A program made the translations under genes and the position numbers. Shown here piece by piece: positions 10,685 to 18,917 of a stretch of 64,000 nt of DNA (position 1 is its first letter; each line of letters opens with the position of its first letter). The DNA comes from Niveispirillum irakense DSM 11586 (GTDB lineage Bacteria > Pseudomonadota > Alphaproteobacteria > Azospirillales > Azospirillaceae): the NCBI RefSeq assembly GCF_000429645.1, contig NZ_AUCG01000022.1, forward strand, positions 333,994 through 397,993, written 5' to 3'. Under the pieces are notes generated by a model. That model was not told the DNA's origin. It did not search any database and saw nothing but the letters and a program-made list of their open reading frames with translations.

Positions 10685-13075
10685 ATGCCGATGTTCAGTT
10701 TTCGTAAAGCCACCCTGCGCGGGGCCGTTGCCATGGTCGCCTTGGCCGGTACCGTATCGCCCGTTTCCGGGGCTGAAGGGGTGGTGGCCGCGCCGATGAC
10801 GGAATTCGATATTCCCGCCAGTTCCCTGGGGGCGGCCATCGCCCGCCTGGGGCGGCAGGCGGGCGTGATGGTGACGGTCGATCCCGCCCTGGTGCGCAAT
10901 CTCCGCACCGAGGGGCTGCGCGGTCGGTACAGCGTGGCGGACGCACTGGACCGGTTGCTGGCCGGCAGTGACCGGCAGGCCAGAATAGACGGGACCGGCG
11001 GCTTCATCATTGCCGCCCGTGGGGATGTCGCCAGCGCGACCCCGGAAACCGATACGGAAATCGTCGTCATCGGCACGCCGGAATCGCGCTATGTCAGCCG
11101 CACGCCACAGGCCGGCAGTCGCATTGAAAAGGATATTCTGGACACCCCCCGCTCGGTCGATGCCATCCCGGAGCAGGTGCTGCGCGACCAGCATATAAGG
11201 GAATTGAGCGAGATCTACCGCTATTCTGTCAATGTGGTGAACAATGACGGCTATGGCGGCACGCGGGAGGATTACATTATCCGTGGCTTCCGCCGCCGCG
11301 ATGATGTCTACCGTGATGGCGTGCGGCTGAAGACCAACAGCATCGTCGATCCCAGTACCGTCGCCAGCGTGGAAATCCTGAAAGGCCCCACATCCGACAT
11401 CGGCCAGATGACGCCGGGCGGGCTGGTCAACATCATCACCAAGAAGCCGCAGTTGCAGGACTATCGCCGGATTGAACTGAATACCGGCAATCAGGGGGAG
11501 CGCCAGGCCTATGCCGATATCACAGGCGGCTTTGCCGGGGACCGCTTCGCCTATCGGCTGACCGGAAGTTACGAAAACGGCCATACATTCCGCAATGACA
11601 GCAAGACCAAGCGCAGCTTTGCCAATGGCAGCCTCAGCTGGTTCGGCGACAGCGGCGCCACCGCCAATCTGACCTATGAGCATGGCGATGACGACCGACC
11701 GATGGACCGCGGCTTTATCACCCTGCCTGTCAGCGGCGGCCTGCGCGAGGTACCTTCCCTCCCCCGCGCGCAGCGTCTTGACGCTCCCTTTGCCCGACGC
11801 GATTCACGCTACGATCTGGCATCGGCCGATCTGGCCATACCGGTGGCCCCGGATTGGCAGATGGAAGCGAAACTGTTGTCCAACACGGAAAACACGGACG
11901 AAGTGCATACCGAGGTTCGCTCCGTCGCCAGCAATGGCACTCTGGTGCGACGGGTAGAGGGCAATGACGACCGCGACCTGGAAACCCGGTTCGGTCGCCT
12001 GCAGATGCGCGGTCAGGGGGCGTTGGGCCTACCCTACAAGCTGGTGGCCGGTGTGGAATATCGTCGGCAGACGGAAAGCTGGATCAATTATGTCGGCGCC
12101 AACCAGAGTTTCGGCACCGCCTTCAATCCGCAATCGGAAAAACTGGTGAATGACGGGGCCAGTCCGGTGCAGCGGACGCAGCGGTCGGTGAAGCAGGAGG
12201 ATTGGGGGCCTTATGTCCAGGCCGATATCCAACTGGCCGAGCCCTTGACCCTGACTCTTGGCGCTCGACGGGAAGCCTATAAGGGTAACTTTGCCAATCA
12301 GGTGATCGTCGGCAGCGGGGGCCGTACGGCATTCTCCTATCCCACCAGCTACAAATTCACCAAGTCCGGCGCGCTGGCCTATAAACCGGAGGAAAGCTGG
12401 ACGCTCTATGCCAATTATTCCGACACGTTCCAGCCGCAGAATTTCTATGAGAACAGCAGCCAGGTTTTCCCCGCCCAGGAAGGCCGGATGTATGAGGCTG
12501 GCGCCAAGAAAGCCCTGTTCGACAACCGGCTGCTGCTGACCGCCGCCTATTTCGACATCAAGCAGAGCAATCTGGTGGAGGTTTCAAACGGGGTTCCCTT
12601 CCTGTCGGGTGGGCAAACGTCGCGCGGGGTGGAAATGGCGGTCATCGGCTCGCCCATGCGGGGATTGAATGTCCGCGCCGGGGTCGGGCATGCCGATGCG
12701 GAGGTGGTCAGCCGCGATGCCGCCACCGATGGCAAGCTGCCGACCAATGTGCCGCGCTGGAACGCCAACGCCTATGTCAGCTATGAAATCAAGGACGAGG
12801 ACAGCCCCCTGCGCGGTCTGGGCCTGGGGCTGGGGGCCGTCTATGTCTCCAGGCGCTATGGCGATATCCAGCACAGTTTCTCGATCGGTGACTATCTCGT
12901 GGCCGATGCAACGGCTTGGTATTATCTGCCGCTGGGCACAGGTCGACAGGTTCGCCTGACCGGCGGGGTCAAGAATCTTTGGGATGAGCGCTATTACACG
13001 GCGTCCGGTGGCACCTACCGTATCGCGGTGGGGGCACCGCGCACCGTATTCGCCGGTCTGGCGGCGGAGTTCTGA
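10685..13075 (+). CDS. TonB-dependent transducer receptor with STN domain (FecA/FpvA type)
   Basis: A 796-residue receptor. ATG 10685 is preferred because AAGGA lies just upstream; an in-frame ATG at 10658 is the alternative. After the signal peptide (about residues 10-30) comes an STN signalling domain (FDIPASSLGAAIARLGRQAG through about residue 105). A TonB box-like EIVVIGTP near residue 122, a plug domain (EDYIIRGFRRRDDVYRDGVR, VEILKGPTSDIGQMTPGG) and a barrel ending in phenylalanine (LAAEF) follow. The siderophore-receptor style and the FecI/FecR pair upstream identify a self-regulating ferric-siderophore receptor. The ligand is not predictable. It is followed at 3 bases by small membrane-protein genes. 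Confidence 0.92.
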   Translation: MPMFSFRKATLRGAVAMVALAGTVSPVSGAEGVVAAPMTEFDIPASSLGAAIARLGRQAGVMVTVDPALVRNLRTEGLRGRYSVADALDRLLAGSDRQARIDGTGGFIIAARGDVASATPETDTEIVVIGTPESRYVSRTPQAGSRIEKDILDTPRSVDAIPEQVLRDQHIRELSEIYRYSVNVVNNDGYGGTREDYIIRGFRRRDDVYRDGVRLKTNSIVDPSTVASVEILKGPTSDIGQMTPGGLVNIITKKPQLQDYRRIELNTGNQGERQAYADITGGFAGDRFAYRLTGSYENGHTFRNDSKTKRSFANGSLSWFGDSGATANLTYEHGDDDRPMDRGFITLPVSGGLREVPSLPRAQRLDAPFARRDSRYDLASADLAIPVAPDWQMEAKLLSNTENTDEVHTEVRSVASNGTLVRRVEGNDDRDLETRFGRLQMRGQGALGLPYKLVAGVEYRRQTESWINYVGANQSFGTAFNPQSEKLVNDGASPVQRTQRSVKQEDWGPYVQADIQLAEPLTLTLGARREAYKGNFANQVIVGSGGRTAFSYPTSYKFTKSGALAYKPEESWTLYANYSDTFQPQNFYENSSQVFPAQEGRMYEAGAKKALFDNRLLLTAAYFDIKQSNLVEVSNGVPFLSGGQTSRGVEMAVIGSPMRGLNVRAGVGHADAEVVSRDAATDGKLPTNVPRWNANAYVSYEIKDEDSPLRGLGLGLGAVYVSRRYGDIQHSFSIGDYLVADATAWYYLPLGTGRQVRLTGGVKNLWDERYYTASGGTYRIAVGAPRTVFAGLAAEF

Positions 13076-13078
13076 ACC

Positions 13079-13252
13079 ATGATGGCGCGTGATCAGGCAC
13101 GGGCCTGGGGCCTGCTGGCCCTGTTCGAACTGGCGTCAGGTAGTGTTGCCATTGCCCGGCTGGGCCCCGGTCCCGGCATCGTCATGGCGCTCTTCCTGCT
13201 GGGCATCGGTGGCACGCTGCTGAGCTGGCTATATCGCGGGAGCCGGCGCTAA
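13079..13252 (+). CDS. Small membrane protein in receptor operon
   Basis: A 57-residue protein starting at ATG 13079, three bases after the receptor stop and ending in TAATG shared with the next gene. It has two hydrophobic stretches (about residues 10-27 and 32-50) and a basic C-terminus. This fits a small inner-membrane protein. Position suggests an accessory to the receptor and the PepSY protein, comparable with the DUF3649 gene that holds this place in the second Fec operon, though the sequence is not clearly the same family. Confidence 0.65.
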   Translation: MMARDQARAWGLLALFELASGSVAIARLGPGPGIVMALFLLGIGGTLLSWLYRGSRR

Positions 13253-13449
13253 TGCGCACGCTGATCGTCACCTTGCTGACCCTGGTGGTGGGCCTGCCCG
13301 TCTGTATCGCGCTTGCCGCCCTGCTGGGGCGGACGGCGGGCCTGCGGGGGGTCGCGCTGGGCTTTGCCGTGCTGATCACCGCCAATCTGGGCTGGATAGT
13401 GCTGCTGTTCGCCGCCTTGTGGCAAATGGCGAAGGAAAAGGATCGATGA
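13252..13449 (+). CDS. Small two-helix membrane protein in receptor operon
   Basis: A 65-residue protein with two transmembrane helices (about residues 4-25 and 32-57) and a charged C-terminal tail (AKEKDR). It overlaps the genes on both sides (TAATG upstream, ATGA downstream), so the four genes from the receptor onwards are one translationally coupled operon. Its family is not recognised. A role together with the PepSY protein in reducing or handling imported iron is inference. Confidence 0.65.
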   Translation: MRTLIVTLLTLVVGLPVCIALAALLGRTAGLRGVALGFAVLITANLGWIVLLFAALWQMAKEKDR

Positions 13450-14924
13450 CCCGAAAGGAAATCGCCAAGCGGCTGCTGGCCATGCATGGGGCCATCAGCC
13501 TGGTATTCCTGTTGCTGATTTCGTGGTCGATCTGGACCGGCATCCTGTCGGTCTATGCTGATCTGGCACGCCCCTGGTTGCGGGCGGATGTCGCGGCGGC
13601 ATTCGACAATCCCGCGTCTTCCCCGTCCGCGGTGCTGGACTTCACCCTGCAAGGCGGCACTTTGGGGGAGAGCTGGAATTTATTGGCCCCGACGCCGCTC
13701 CGGCCCTTCCATGTCTATGCCGGCCCCGTTCCCGACGGCGGGGCGCCACAGGTCCTGATGGTCAATCCGGCAACCGGGCTGCGGGAACCGTGGAACAACC
13801 TGGCTGCCGATGGGCTGTTCCGTCGCATCCATACGGATCTGCTGCTACCCAAACCCTGGGGGCGGCTGGCCATGGGACTGGCGGGGGCGCTGATCACCAT
13901 TCTGGTGGGCACAGGCCTGTTTATCCATGGCAAGCAGATCCGCGATGCCTGGCGCTGGCGACGCAATTCACCGTTGCTGGACCTCAGCGAAAGCCACAAG
14001 CGCGTTGGGCTCTGGCTGACGCCGTTCCTGCTGCTCATGGCCCTGACAGGGGCCATTCTCGGGTTGAAGATCGCCATACCGCCGGTCGTTCAGGCGCTGG
14101 GCGTGGCCGTGGAGGTGCCGGAGAGACCGACCGGCACCCGGTCACTGGAACTGACAAGGTTGGATCGCTGCGTCAGCGATGCCCTGGCCGCCGCACCAGA
14201 CACACGCTTTGCCGCGATCAACCGGAGCGGCGACCGGGTAGAGGTCAGGCTTCTGCGCCTGCGCAGCCTGCAATGGTGGGGCGAAGGCGGGGGCAGTGTG
14301 CGCGCCCTCTGCGATCTGGCCGCCGGTTCCGTCCGGCTGATTCAGACGGCCCCCTCCGGTGGCATCTGGGGGGCGTTGGAAAGCGCGCTGCGTCCCATCC
14401 ATTATGCCCGCTTCGACAGTACCGCAGTGCTGGTAGCCTATATCCTGCTCAGCCTGTTATGTCTGTGGTCGATCGACAGCGGCATGAAATTGCTGTGGCT
14501 GCGCCAGGCCGGTGACGGGGTGGACAGCGTGTCCCGTCGCCTCTATCGGGCCAACAACCAGCTTTATGGGGTTCTGCCCCTGCTGCTGCTGGCCGGCAAT
14601 CTGGTTGCCGGCTGCACACCCTGGCTGCTGATGGCCTGTGCCACCCTGATCCTTGTCGCGCTCAATCTCACAAGGTGGGCGGGATGGCTGCGCCACCCCG
14701 CCTGGGCCTGGGGTCTGGCGGCGGCCTATATGCTGCTGATTGCCGGGCGGCATTGGCTGCTGCCCTGGACAGGGGCCGCCTGGGCCCCGGTTCTGCTCAC
14801 CGATGCCAGCCTGCTGGGCATGGCATTCTGGCTGCTGCTGCCATGGCGCGCTTCCCCGGCGGCTGCCGACCTCGATCCTGGCCGGCCGACGGGAAGAAAG
14901 GGTGTCCACCACCAAGCCGGATAA
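13446..14924 (+). CDS. PepSY-associated membrane protein (ferric-siderophore reductase-like)
   Basis: A 492-residue inner-membrane protein. It begins with a helix holding a histidine (LLAMHGAISLVFLLLISW), has a long periplasmic loop (about residues 45-135), then more helices with conserved histidines (FRRIHTDLLLP; SESHKRVGLWLTPFLLLMA), and several C-terminal helices. This is the architecture of PepSY_TM proteins found in siderophore-receptor operons; some relatives reduce ferric siderophores. It overlaps the upstream gene by ATGA. The paralogous gene at 26155-27663 has the same role in the second Fec operon. Confidence 0.82.
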   Translation: MTRKEIAKRLLAMHGAISLVFLLLISWSIWTGILSVYADLARPWLRADVAAAFDNPASSPSAVLDFTLQGGTLGESWNLLAPTPLRPFHVYAGPVPDGGAPQVLMVNPATGLREPWNNLAADGLFRRIHTDLLLPKPWGRLAMGLAGALITILVGTGLFIHGKQIRDAWRWRRNSPLLDLSESHKRVGLWLTPFLLLMALTGAILGLKIAIPPVVQALGVAVEVPERPTGTRSLELTRLDRCVSDALAAAPDTRFAAINRSGDRVEVRLLRLRSLQWWGEGGGSVRALCDLAAGSVRLIQTAPSGGIWGALESALRPIHYARFDSTAVLVAYILLSLLCLWSIDSGMKLLWLRQAGDGVDSVSRRLYRANNQLYGVLPLLLLAGNLVAGCTPWLLMACATLILVALNLTRWAGWLRHPAWAWGLAAAYMLLIAGRHWLLPWTGAAWAPVLLTDASLLGMAFWLLLPWRASPAAADLDPGRPTGRKGVHHQAG

Positions 14925-14958
14925 ATCCAGCCAGCCGGACAAGAATTTGCTTCGCTGT

Positions 14959-15063
14959 CATCGCGATCCATTGCCGACAGCAATCATGACCACCATTTGG
15001 TATGAAAGCGCCGACATCGGCGTACCGGCGGGGTTGTGCGATCAGGATGAGCACCGAAAGCAC
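14959..15063 (+). pseudogene. Mosaic relic of two AraC-regulator genes
   Basis: Bases 14959-15011 match an internal part of the AraC gene at 4760-5653 (46 of 53 bases identical to 5180-5232; both encode HRDP followed by TAIM and W.ES). Directly after it, 15017-15062 matches the start region of the other AraC gene (36 of 46 bases identical to 5711-5756, including the start-codon context). The middle (everything between the two matching parts, roughly 480 bases in the intact locus) is missing. The intact AraC pair must once have been duplicated here and then largely deleted. No functional product is expected. Confidence 0.65.
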
Positions 15064-15196
15064 ACGGTTCGCGATTGTCGGGGACCAAACGTGCTCTCGT
15101 GGTCATCCACCCGTAGTTTGTCGTCTTTTGTCAAAACAGCCGATAAAATCGCCGCTTACATGCCCTGCCGGAAAGTCAAAAATCCGAGCAGGGAGG

Positions 15197-15415
15197 ATGC
15201 ATTGCCAAAGTTTGTCAGGAAAGGTCGCGATAGTCACAGGGGCAGCGCGCGGCATCGGGGAAGCGATTGTATGCCGTCTGGTGCGTGACGGTGCAGCAGT
15301 CATGATGACCGATCTGGATACGGTGTCGGGTCAGACCCTGGCTGACAAGCTGGGTGCAGAAGGCGCGGATGTCGTTTTGAAACCCAGGATGTGTCCGGCC
15401 CCGCAACAGCCACGA
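15197..15415 (+). pseudogene. Truncated short-chain dehydrogenase (N-terminal fragment)
   Basis: From ATG 15197 the frame encodes the start of a classical short-chain dehydrogenase: KVAIVTGAARGIGEAIV is the TGxxxGIG cofactor-binding motif, followed by a beta-alpha-beta unit to about residue 60. Near 15378 a one-base shift in a run of T moves the continuation (ETQDVSGPA, family-like) into another frame. Similarity stops near 15415. The active-site NNAG and YxxxK regions are absent. The break lies at the edge of the conjugative element (DUF736 stop at 15431), so insertion or deletion at that edge probably truncated it. Confidence 0.6.
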
Positions 15416-15430
15416 CAAGACCGGCGCTGG

Positions 15431-15748
15431 CTATTGTCGGTAGCGATTCCAGACGAGCTTTGCCGATGCTCCATCTACATCGAGGAACAAGGCGGCGCTG
15501 ATCGGCTCCGACAGAGCCGGATCATCAAAACGCACCCGAAGATAGGAGCGGGGTTCATCACCCGTGGTCTCCGCCTCCCAGGCGTCACCGATACGGTCAT
15601 AACCGATCAGCAGGCGGTAAGCCGGCGCATTCTCCTGGTCACGGTTATCATTGGGAACGAGCCGAACTTTGGCGTTGACGGTCAGGGTCCTGATGATGCC
15701 CTTCCAGCCGCCATCCTTGGCCAGCTTGAAATGACCGATGGTACTCAT
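15431..15748 (-). CDS. DUF736 family protein
   Basis: A 105-residue protein with the DUF736 pattern: MSTIGHFKL, then GGWKGIIRTLTVN, then WKAR-like basic and acidic beta strands ending LVWNRYR. AAGGAG lies upstream of ATG 15748. DUF736 proteins are small, of unknown function, and almost always found on conjugative elements and plasmids of Proteobacteria. It is the last gene of the trb cluster and marks one end of the recognisable element. A diverged second DUF736 gene lies at 42776-43114. Confidence 0.82.
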   Translation of the reverse strand: MSTIGHFKLAKDGGWKGIIRTLTVNAKVRLVPNDNRDQENAPAYRLLIGYDRIGDAWEAETTGDEPRSYLRVRFDDPALSEPISAALFLDVDGASAKLVWNRYRQ

Positions 15749-15751
15749 GGC

Positions 15752-16048
15752 TCAGGTCTCCTTGTCGCCGGTTGAGTGGGTGGCTTCGGCATCGGCCCTG
15801 CGACGCCCCTGCTGGCGTGCATGTTCCTCGATAGCGGGCAATTCTTCCTTCCTGGCCTTCGCATAGGCGCGATCACTGTCCAGGAAAGCATCCAACATAT
15901 AAGGGATCAGGTCGGCGACCGGTTCAGCCGTGCCATAGGTAACTTGGTAGAGGGCCGCATAGGAGAGCAAACGTTGGTGCTGATCCGGGCTCAACGTCAC
16001 GGTCAGCTTCATGGGCGTGCGGTCGGGGAGTTTGGACAACTTCAGCAT
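15752..16048 (-). CDS. DUF2274 family protein
   Basis: A 98-residue protein starting at ATG 16048 with GGAGG upstream. The opening LKLSKLPDRTPMKLTVTLSP, the YAALYQ segment and the long charged C-terminal tail match DUF2274, a short family typically encoded directly after trbI in alphaproteobacterial conjugation clusters. The N-terminal part resembles a ribbon-helix-helix fold, so DNA binding is possible. It is separated from trbI by two bases. Confidence 0.8.
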   Translation of the reverse strand: MLKLSKLPDRTPMKLTVTLSPDQHQRLLSYAALYQVTYGTAEPVADLIPYMLDAFLDSDRAYAKARKEELPAIEEHARQQGRRRADAEATHSTGDKET

Positions 16049-16050
16049 GG

Positions 16051-17235
16051 TCAGCCTCCGCGATAGGGAGAGAGGGTCGCGTCGCGCCGGACGATGACGC
16101 GCAGCGGCCAGCCGGGGCGGACGGTCAGGGTTGGCTGGATGTCGAGGTTGCGTTCGACGAGGCGCTGGCTGGCGCGGTCGACGTTCTGCTGCACGGATTC
16201 CCGGACGGCACGGACCAGTTCGCTTTCCTGCTGCCCGAAGGTCAGTTCCGTGCTGACACCTAGCAGGGTGGCCATGGCGATCCCCTTCAGCAGACGACCG
16301 GTATGGGAATCCACATCGTCCGACAGGCCCGACCGGCCCTCGGTGTCGCTGGCCGGCAGGTTGTCCAGTTGCAGGGAGGAGCCGTCGGGGCGGATAAGGC
16401 GCTGCCAGACCAGCAGGGCACGCTCCTGCCCGAAGCTGACCCGGCTGTCATAGGTGCCGATGAGACGGGAGCCCTGGGGGATGAGCAGTATCTGTCCGGT
16501 GACACTGTCATGGACATTCTCCGTCACCTGCGCCACGACGGAGCCCGGCAGGTCGGAATTCAGGCCCGTTACCAGGGCCGCAGCGATGATGCTGCCGGCC
16601 ATGATCTGGTTGGGAGATGCCGGTCGCTGCTCGGCATAGGGGTTGTAGACGCTGTGCGTATCGCGGTGGGCCAGGAAGTCCAGCTTGCGCTGCTGAGCGT
16701 CCGGTTCAGCGGTGGAGGTCGGATCTATGGCGGCTAAGGCTCTGGATGGCGAGATAGGATTCAGACTTGCCGGCGCGCGTGGCGCCGATTTCGGTTCGGT
16801 GCGGAAGAACAGACCGGATTGTCGGGCCTGGCTCGCCTGAACCTGTTCCGGGGTTGGTTGATGTGTCGGTTCCATGGGCGGCCATTCCGTTCCCGCACCG
16901 CGGTGCCGCTGGTGCTCCAGGATCGGCCGACCAAGATCGCCCGGCAGCGGTGGCCCCAGCAGCGGCGTGTCAGGTTTGACCTGGCTGTAGTCGGTGGGCA
17001 GTCCGGCCAGTGCTTCCGGTGCTGGTGGTTTGGCCGGCTGAGCCAGTTCCGGATTTTGGTCGGGCTTGCGGGCCTGATGCTGGAGGGACAGGAAGATCAG
17101 AGTGAGGACGGCACCGGCGGCGATGCCGATGCCGCCGATGATCACCCCACGTCGCAGGCGCAATGCCCGACGAGGAGCCGCCCGCAACTCCAGTTTCTCG
17201 GGTGGTTGCTTGGTGTCGGGAGGGGCCGTGGTCAT
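16051..17235 (-). CDS. trbI: Conjugal transfer protein TrbI (VirB10-like)
   Basis: A 394-residue protein. A short cytoplasmic N-terminus is followed by one membrane helix (about residues 31-50) and a long proline-rich periplasmic region. The C-terminal VirB10/TrbI domain (about residues 210-390) includes GSIIAAALVTGLNSDLPG, VTENVHDSVTGQILLIPQGS and FGQERALLVWQRLI. VirB10 proteins span the cell envelope and link the inner-membrane motor with the outer-membrane core of the type IV secretion system. The start overlaps the trbG stop (ATGA). The order trbG-trbI is canonical. Confidence 0.93.
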   Translation of the reverse strand: MTTAPPDTKQPPEKLELRAAPRRALRLRRGVIIGGIGIAAGAVLTLIFLSLQHQARKPDQNPELAQPAKPPAPEALAGLPTDYSQVKPDTPLLGPPLPGDLGRPILEHQRHRGAGTEWPPMEPTHQPTPEQVQASQARQSGLFFRTEPKSAPRAPASLNPISPSRALAAIDPTSTAEPDAQQRKLDFLAHRDTHSVYNPYAEQRPASPNQIMAGSIIAAALVTGLNSDLPGSVVAQVTENVHDSVTGQILLIPQGSRLIGTYDSRVSFGQERALLVWQRLIRPDGSSLQLDNLPASDTEGRSGLSDDVDSHTGRLLKGIAMATLLGVSTELTFGQQESELVRAVRESVQQNVDRASQRLVERNLDIQPTLTVRPGWPLRVIVRRDATLSPYRGG

Positions 17236-18211
17236 GAGGGCCTCCTATCCGTGCGTTCGATCCGCACCAGCTGCTGCGGCTCGCTGCCCAGGCGTAATTC
17301 CGCGGCGGCGAACAGCCTGTCCACGATGTAGTGCCGTCCGCGCACACGGTAGTTCACCAACTGTGCCTCACCCTGCGGGCCGATGACAAACAGGGGTGGG
17401 GCTTCGCCCTGGTCCAGGCGGCTGGGGAACTCGATGTAGACCTTGGCCCCATCGTCAAAAACCCGCTGCGGACGCCAAGGCGGATTGTCACCGGTGATGG
17501 CGTAACGGAAGTGCAGGTTTTCCAAGGACAGGCCGGTGGCAACCGGTTGCGTTGCCGCTGCCTGACTGTTGCGGCGTTGCAGGGCCAGCAACTGGTCCTG
17601 CGGATAGGTCCAGGACAGCGAGGCCATGGCAGTCTGCGGCGTGCTTTCCAGCAGCAGATGATAGGCGCGTCGGTCGGTGGTGATGACAAGGTTGGTGGTG
17701 AGGCTGGCCGCAACCGGTTTCACCAGCACATGCACACGGCTGGCCTCCCCTGCCCCACTGCTGGTGTCGCCGATGATCCAGCGGACCGTGTCGCCAGCGG
17801 AAACGGCAATCAAGGCTTCGCCCGGTTGGAGGGCGATGTCGGTCACCCGTTCCGGGGCGGCATAGAGACGGTACAGAGCCCCCTCGGTATAGGGATAGAC
17901 CTGCATGGCGTTGAGATAGCCGCTGCGCGTGGGTTCTAGCGTGGCCGCCTTGTTAGCGTCCGTGACGCGCTGGGTCGGGGGCGATTGTCGGGCGTTACAA
18001 CGGTCGGCGCGGATGGAAGCGGCTGCAATTGACCGGGCAGCGGCAAGGGGACGGGCTTCTCAACAATCTGAACCGGCAACGGGGCCTCGGGTTCAACCGT
18101 TGCAGCCTGGAAATTACTGCTGTCATAGGCGATGACGGGCGGCTTCTTGGGTTGACCAGCACAAGCGGAGAGTATCCCGGCCATCAGGACCGGCAGGATC
18201 AGCTTGGTCAT
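17232..18211 (-). CDS. trbG: Conjugal transfer protein TrbG (VirB9-like), frameshifted
   Basis: Two open frames together make one TrbG of about 326 residues. The first (18211 to about 17977) encodes a lipoprotein-type signal (LMAGILSACAG) and the proline-rich N-terminus with KPPVIAYDS. The second continues with TQRVTDANKAATLEPTRSGYLNAMQ and the VirB9 domain (RVTDIALQPGEAL, GDTVRWIIGD, LVITTDRRAYHL, VYIEFPS). The break is at a run of five G on the plus strand (17976-17980), where one more base would restore the frame. The gene is therefore either mis-sequenced or freshly mutated. TrbG forms the outer-membrane core complex with TrbI. Confidence 0.87.
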
Positions 18212-18915
18212 GGCGTGTTCCTCGGGGATGGTTGGGTGTCGAACTCCCGCGACCAGTCAATGGCGGTGATGGTGACGCCCAAGGGGTTGCGGGCCAGGGC
18301 TTCCGGCGTGCCGGGGGGCCGCAGGCTGACCGCCAGGATTGAGGTCCAGCGGTCGGTGCGGACCAGACTGCCGCGCTCGAAATGCTGTTCGGTCCATTTG
18401 ACCTGGAAGGATTGATCGGACGCGCGAACGATGCTGGTCACCTGCACAGTGACGCTGTTGGTGCCGATTCGGCTGAAGGGATCGTTGATCTTGGCCTGTT
18501 CGTTGAGGAACAGGGCGGCACGGTCGGCCACGAAATCATAGGCGGCCAGCCAGTTCTGTCGGACCAGCACCGGATCGGTAGAGAGCGACCGAACATTGCT
18601 GATGAAGCGCCCCAGGTAATAGGCGACCTGGGCGTCGGTGGGCTGATAGGCGCTGGTTGCTGGTGCCGCGGCACGGGCCTCGCCCAGCCGGTCGATCTCC
18701 ACCACATAGGGAATGATCCGGCTTTGGCCCGATTGCCAGGCCACGATGCCCGCCAGCCCAACGGCCAGCCCCAAGCACCCGAAAGCCATCAGCCGCCAGT
18801 TCCGGGCCTGGACGCGGGCGCTGCCAATCCGCTCATCCCAGAGCTGGGCTGCCTTCTGGTAAGGCGTCACGGGCTCCGGCGTGGTGCCGTAACGTTGCAG
18901 GGTGCGCTTGAACAT
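18208..18915 (-). CDS. trbF: Conjugal transfer protein TrbF (VirB8-like)
   Basis: A 235-residue bitopic inner-membrane protein: cytoplasmic N-terminus with PYQKAAQLWDERIGSARVQARNWR, one helix (about residues 42-62) and the VirB8-type periplasmic domain. Conserved pieces are AYFIGRFI-like YYLGRFISNVRSLSTDPVL and YDFVADRAALFLNE. VirB8 proteins are assembly factors of type IV secretion systems. It sits between trbL and trbG with short or overlapping junctions. Confidence 0.92.
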   Translation of the reverse strand: MFKRTLQRYGTTPEPVTPYQKAAQLWDERIGSARVQARNWRLMAFGCLGLAVGLAGIVAWQSGQSRIIPYVVEIDRLGEARAAAPATSAYQPTDAQVAYYLGRFISNVRSLSTDPVLVRQNWLAAYDFVADRAALFLNEQAKINDPFSRIGTNSVTVQVTSIVRASDQSFQVKWTEQHFERGSLVRTDRWTSILAVSLRPPGTPEALARNPLGVTITAIDWSREFDTQPSPRNTP

Positions 18916-18917
18916 GG

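Noticed and set aside
15002..15775. A 257-codon plus-strand frame across the relic region
   Set aside because: It joins an AraC scrap, an SDR scrap and the antisense of DUF736; it is not a single gene.
17936..18211. A separate small lipoprotein gene (trbH-like) upstream of trbG
   Set aside because: Its sequence is the lipoprotein N-terminus of TrbG (KPPVIAYDS), and a one-base correction joins it to the VirB9 domain, so it is part of trbG.
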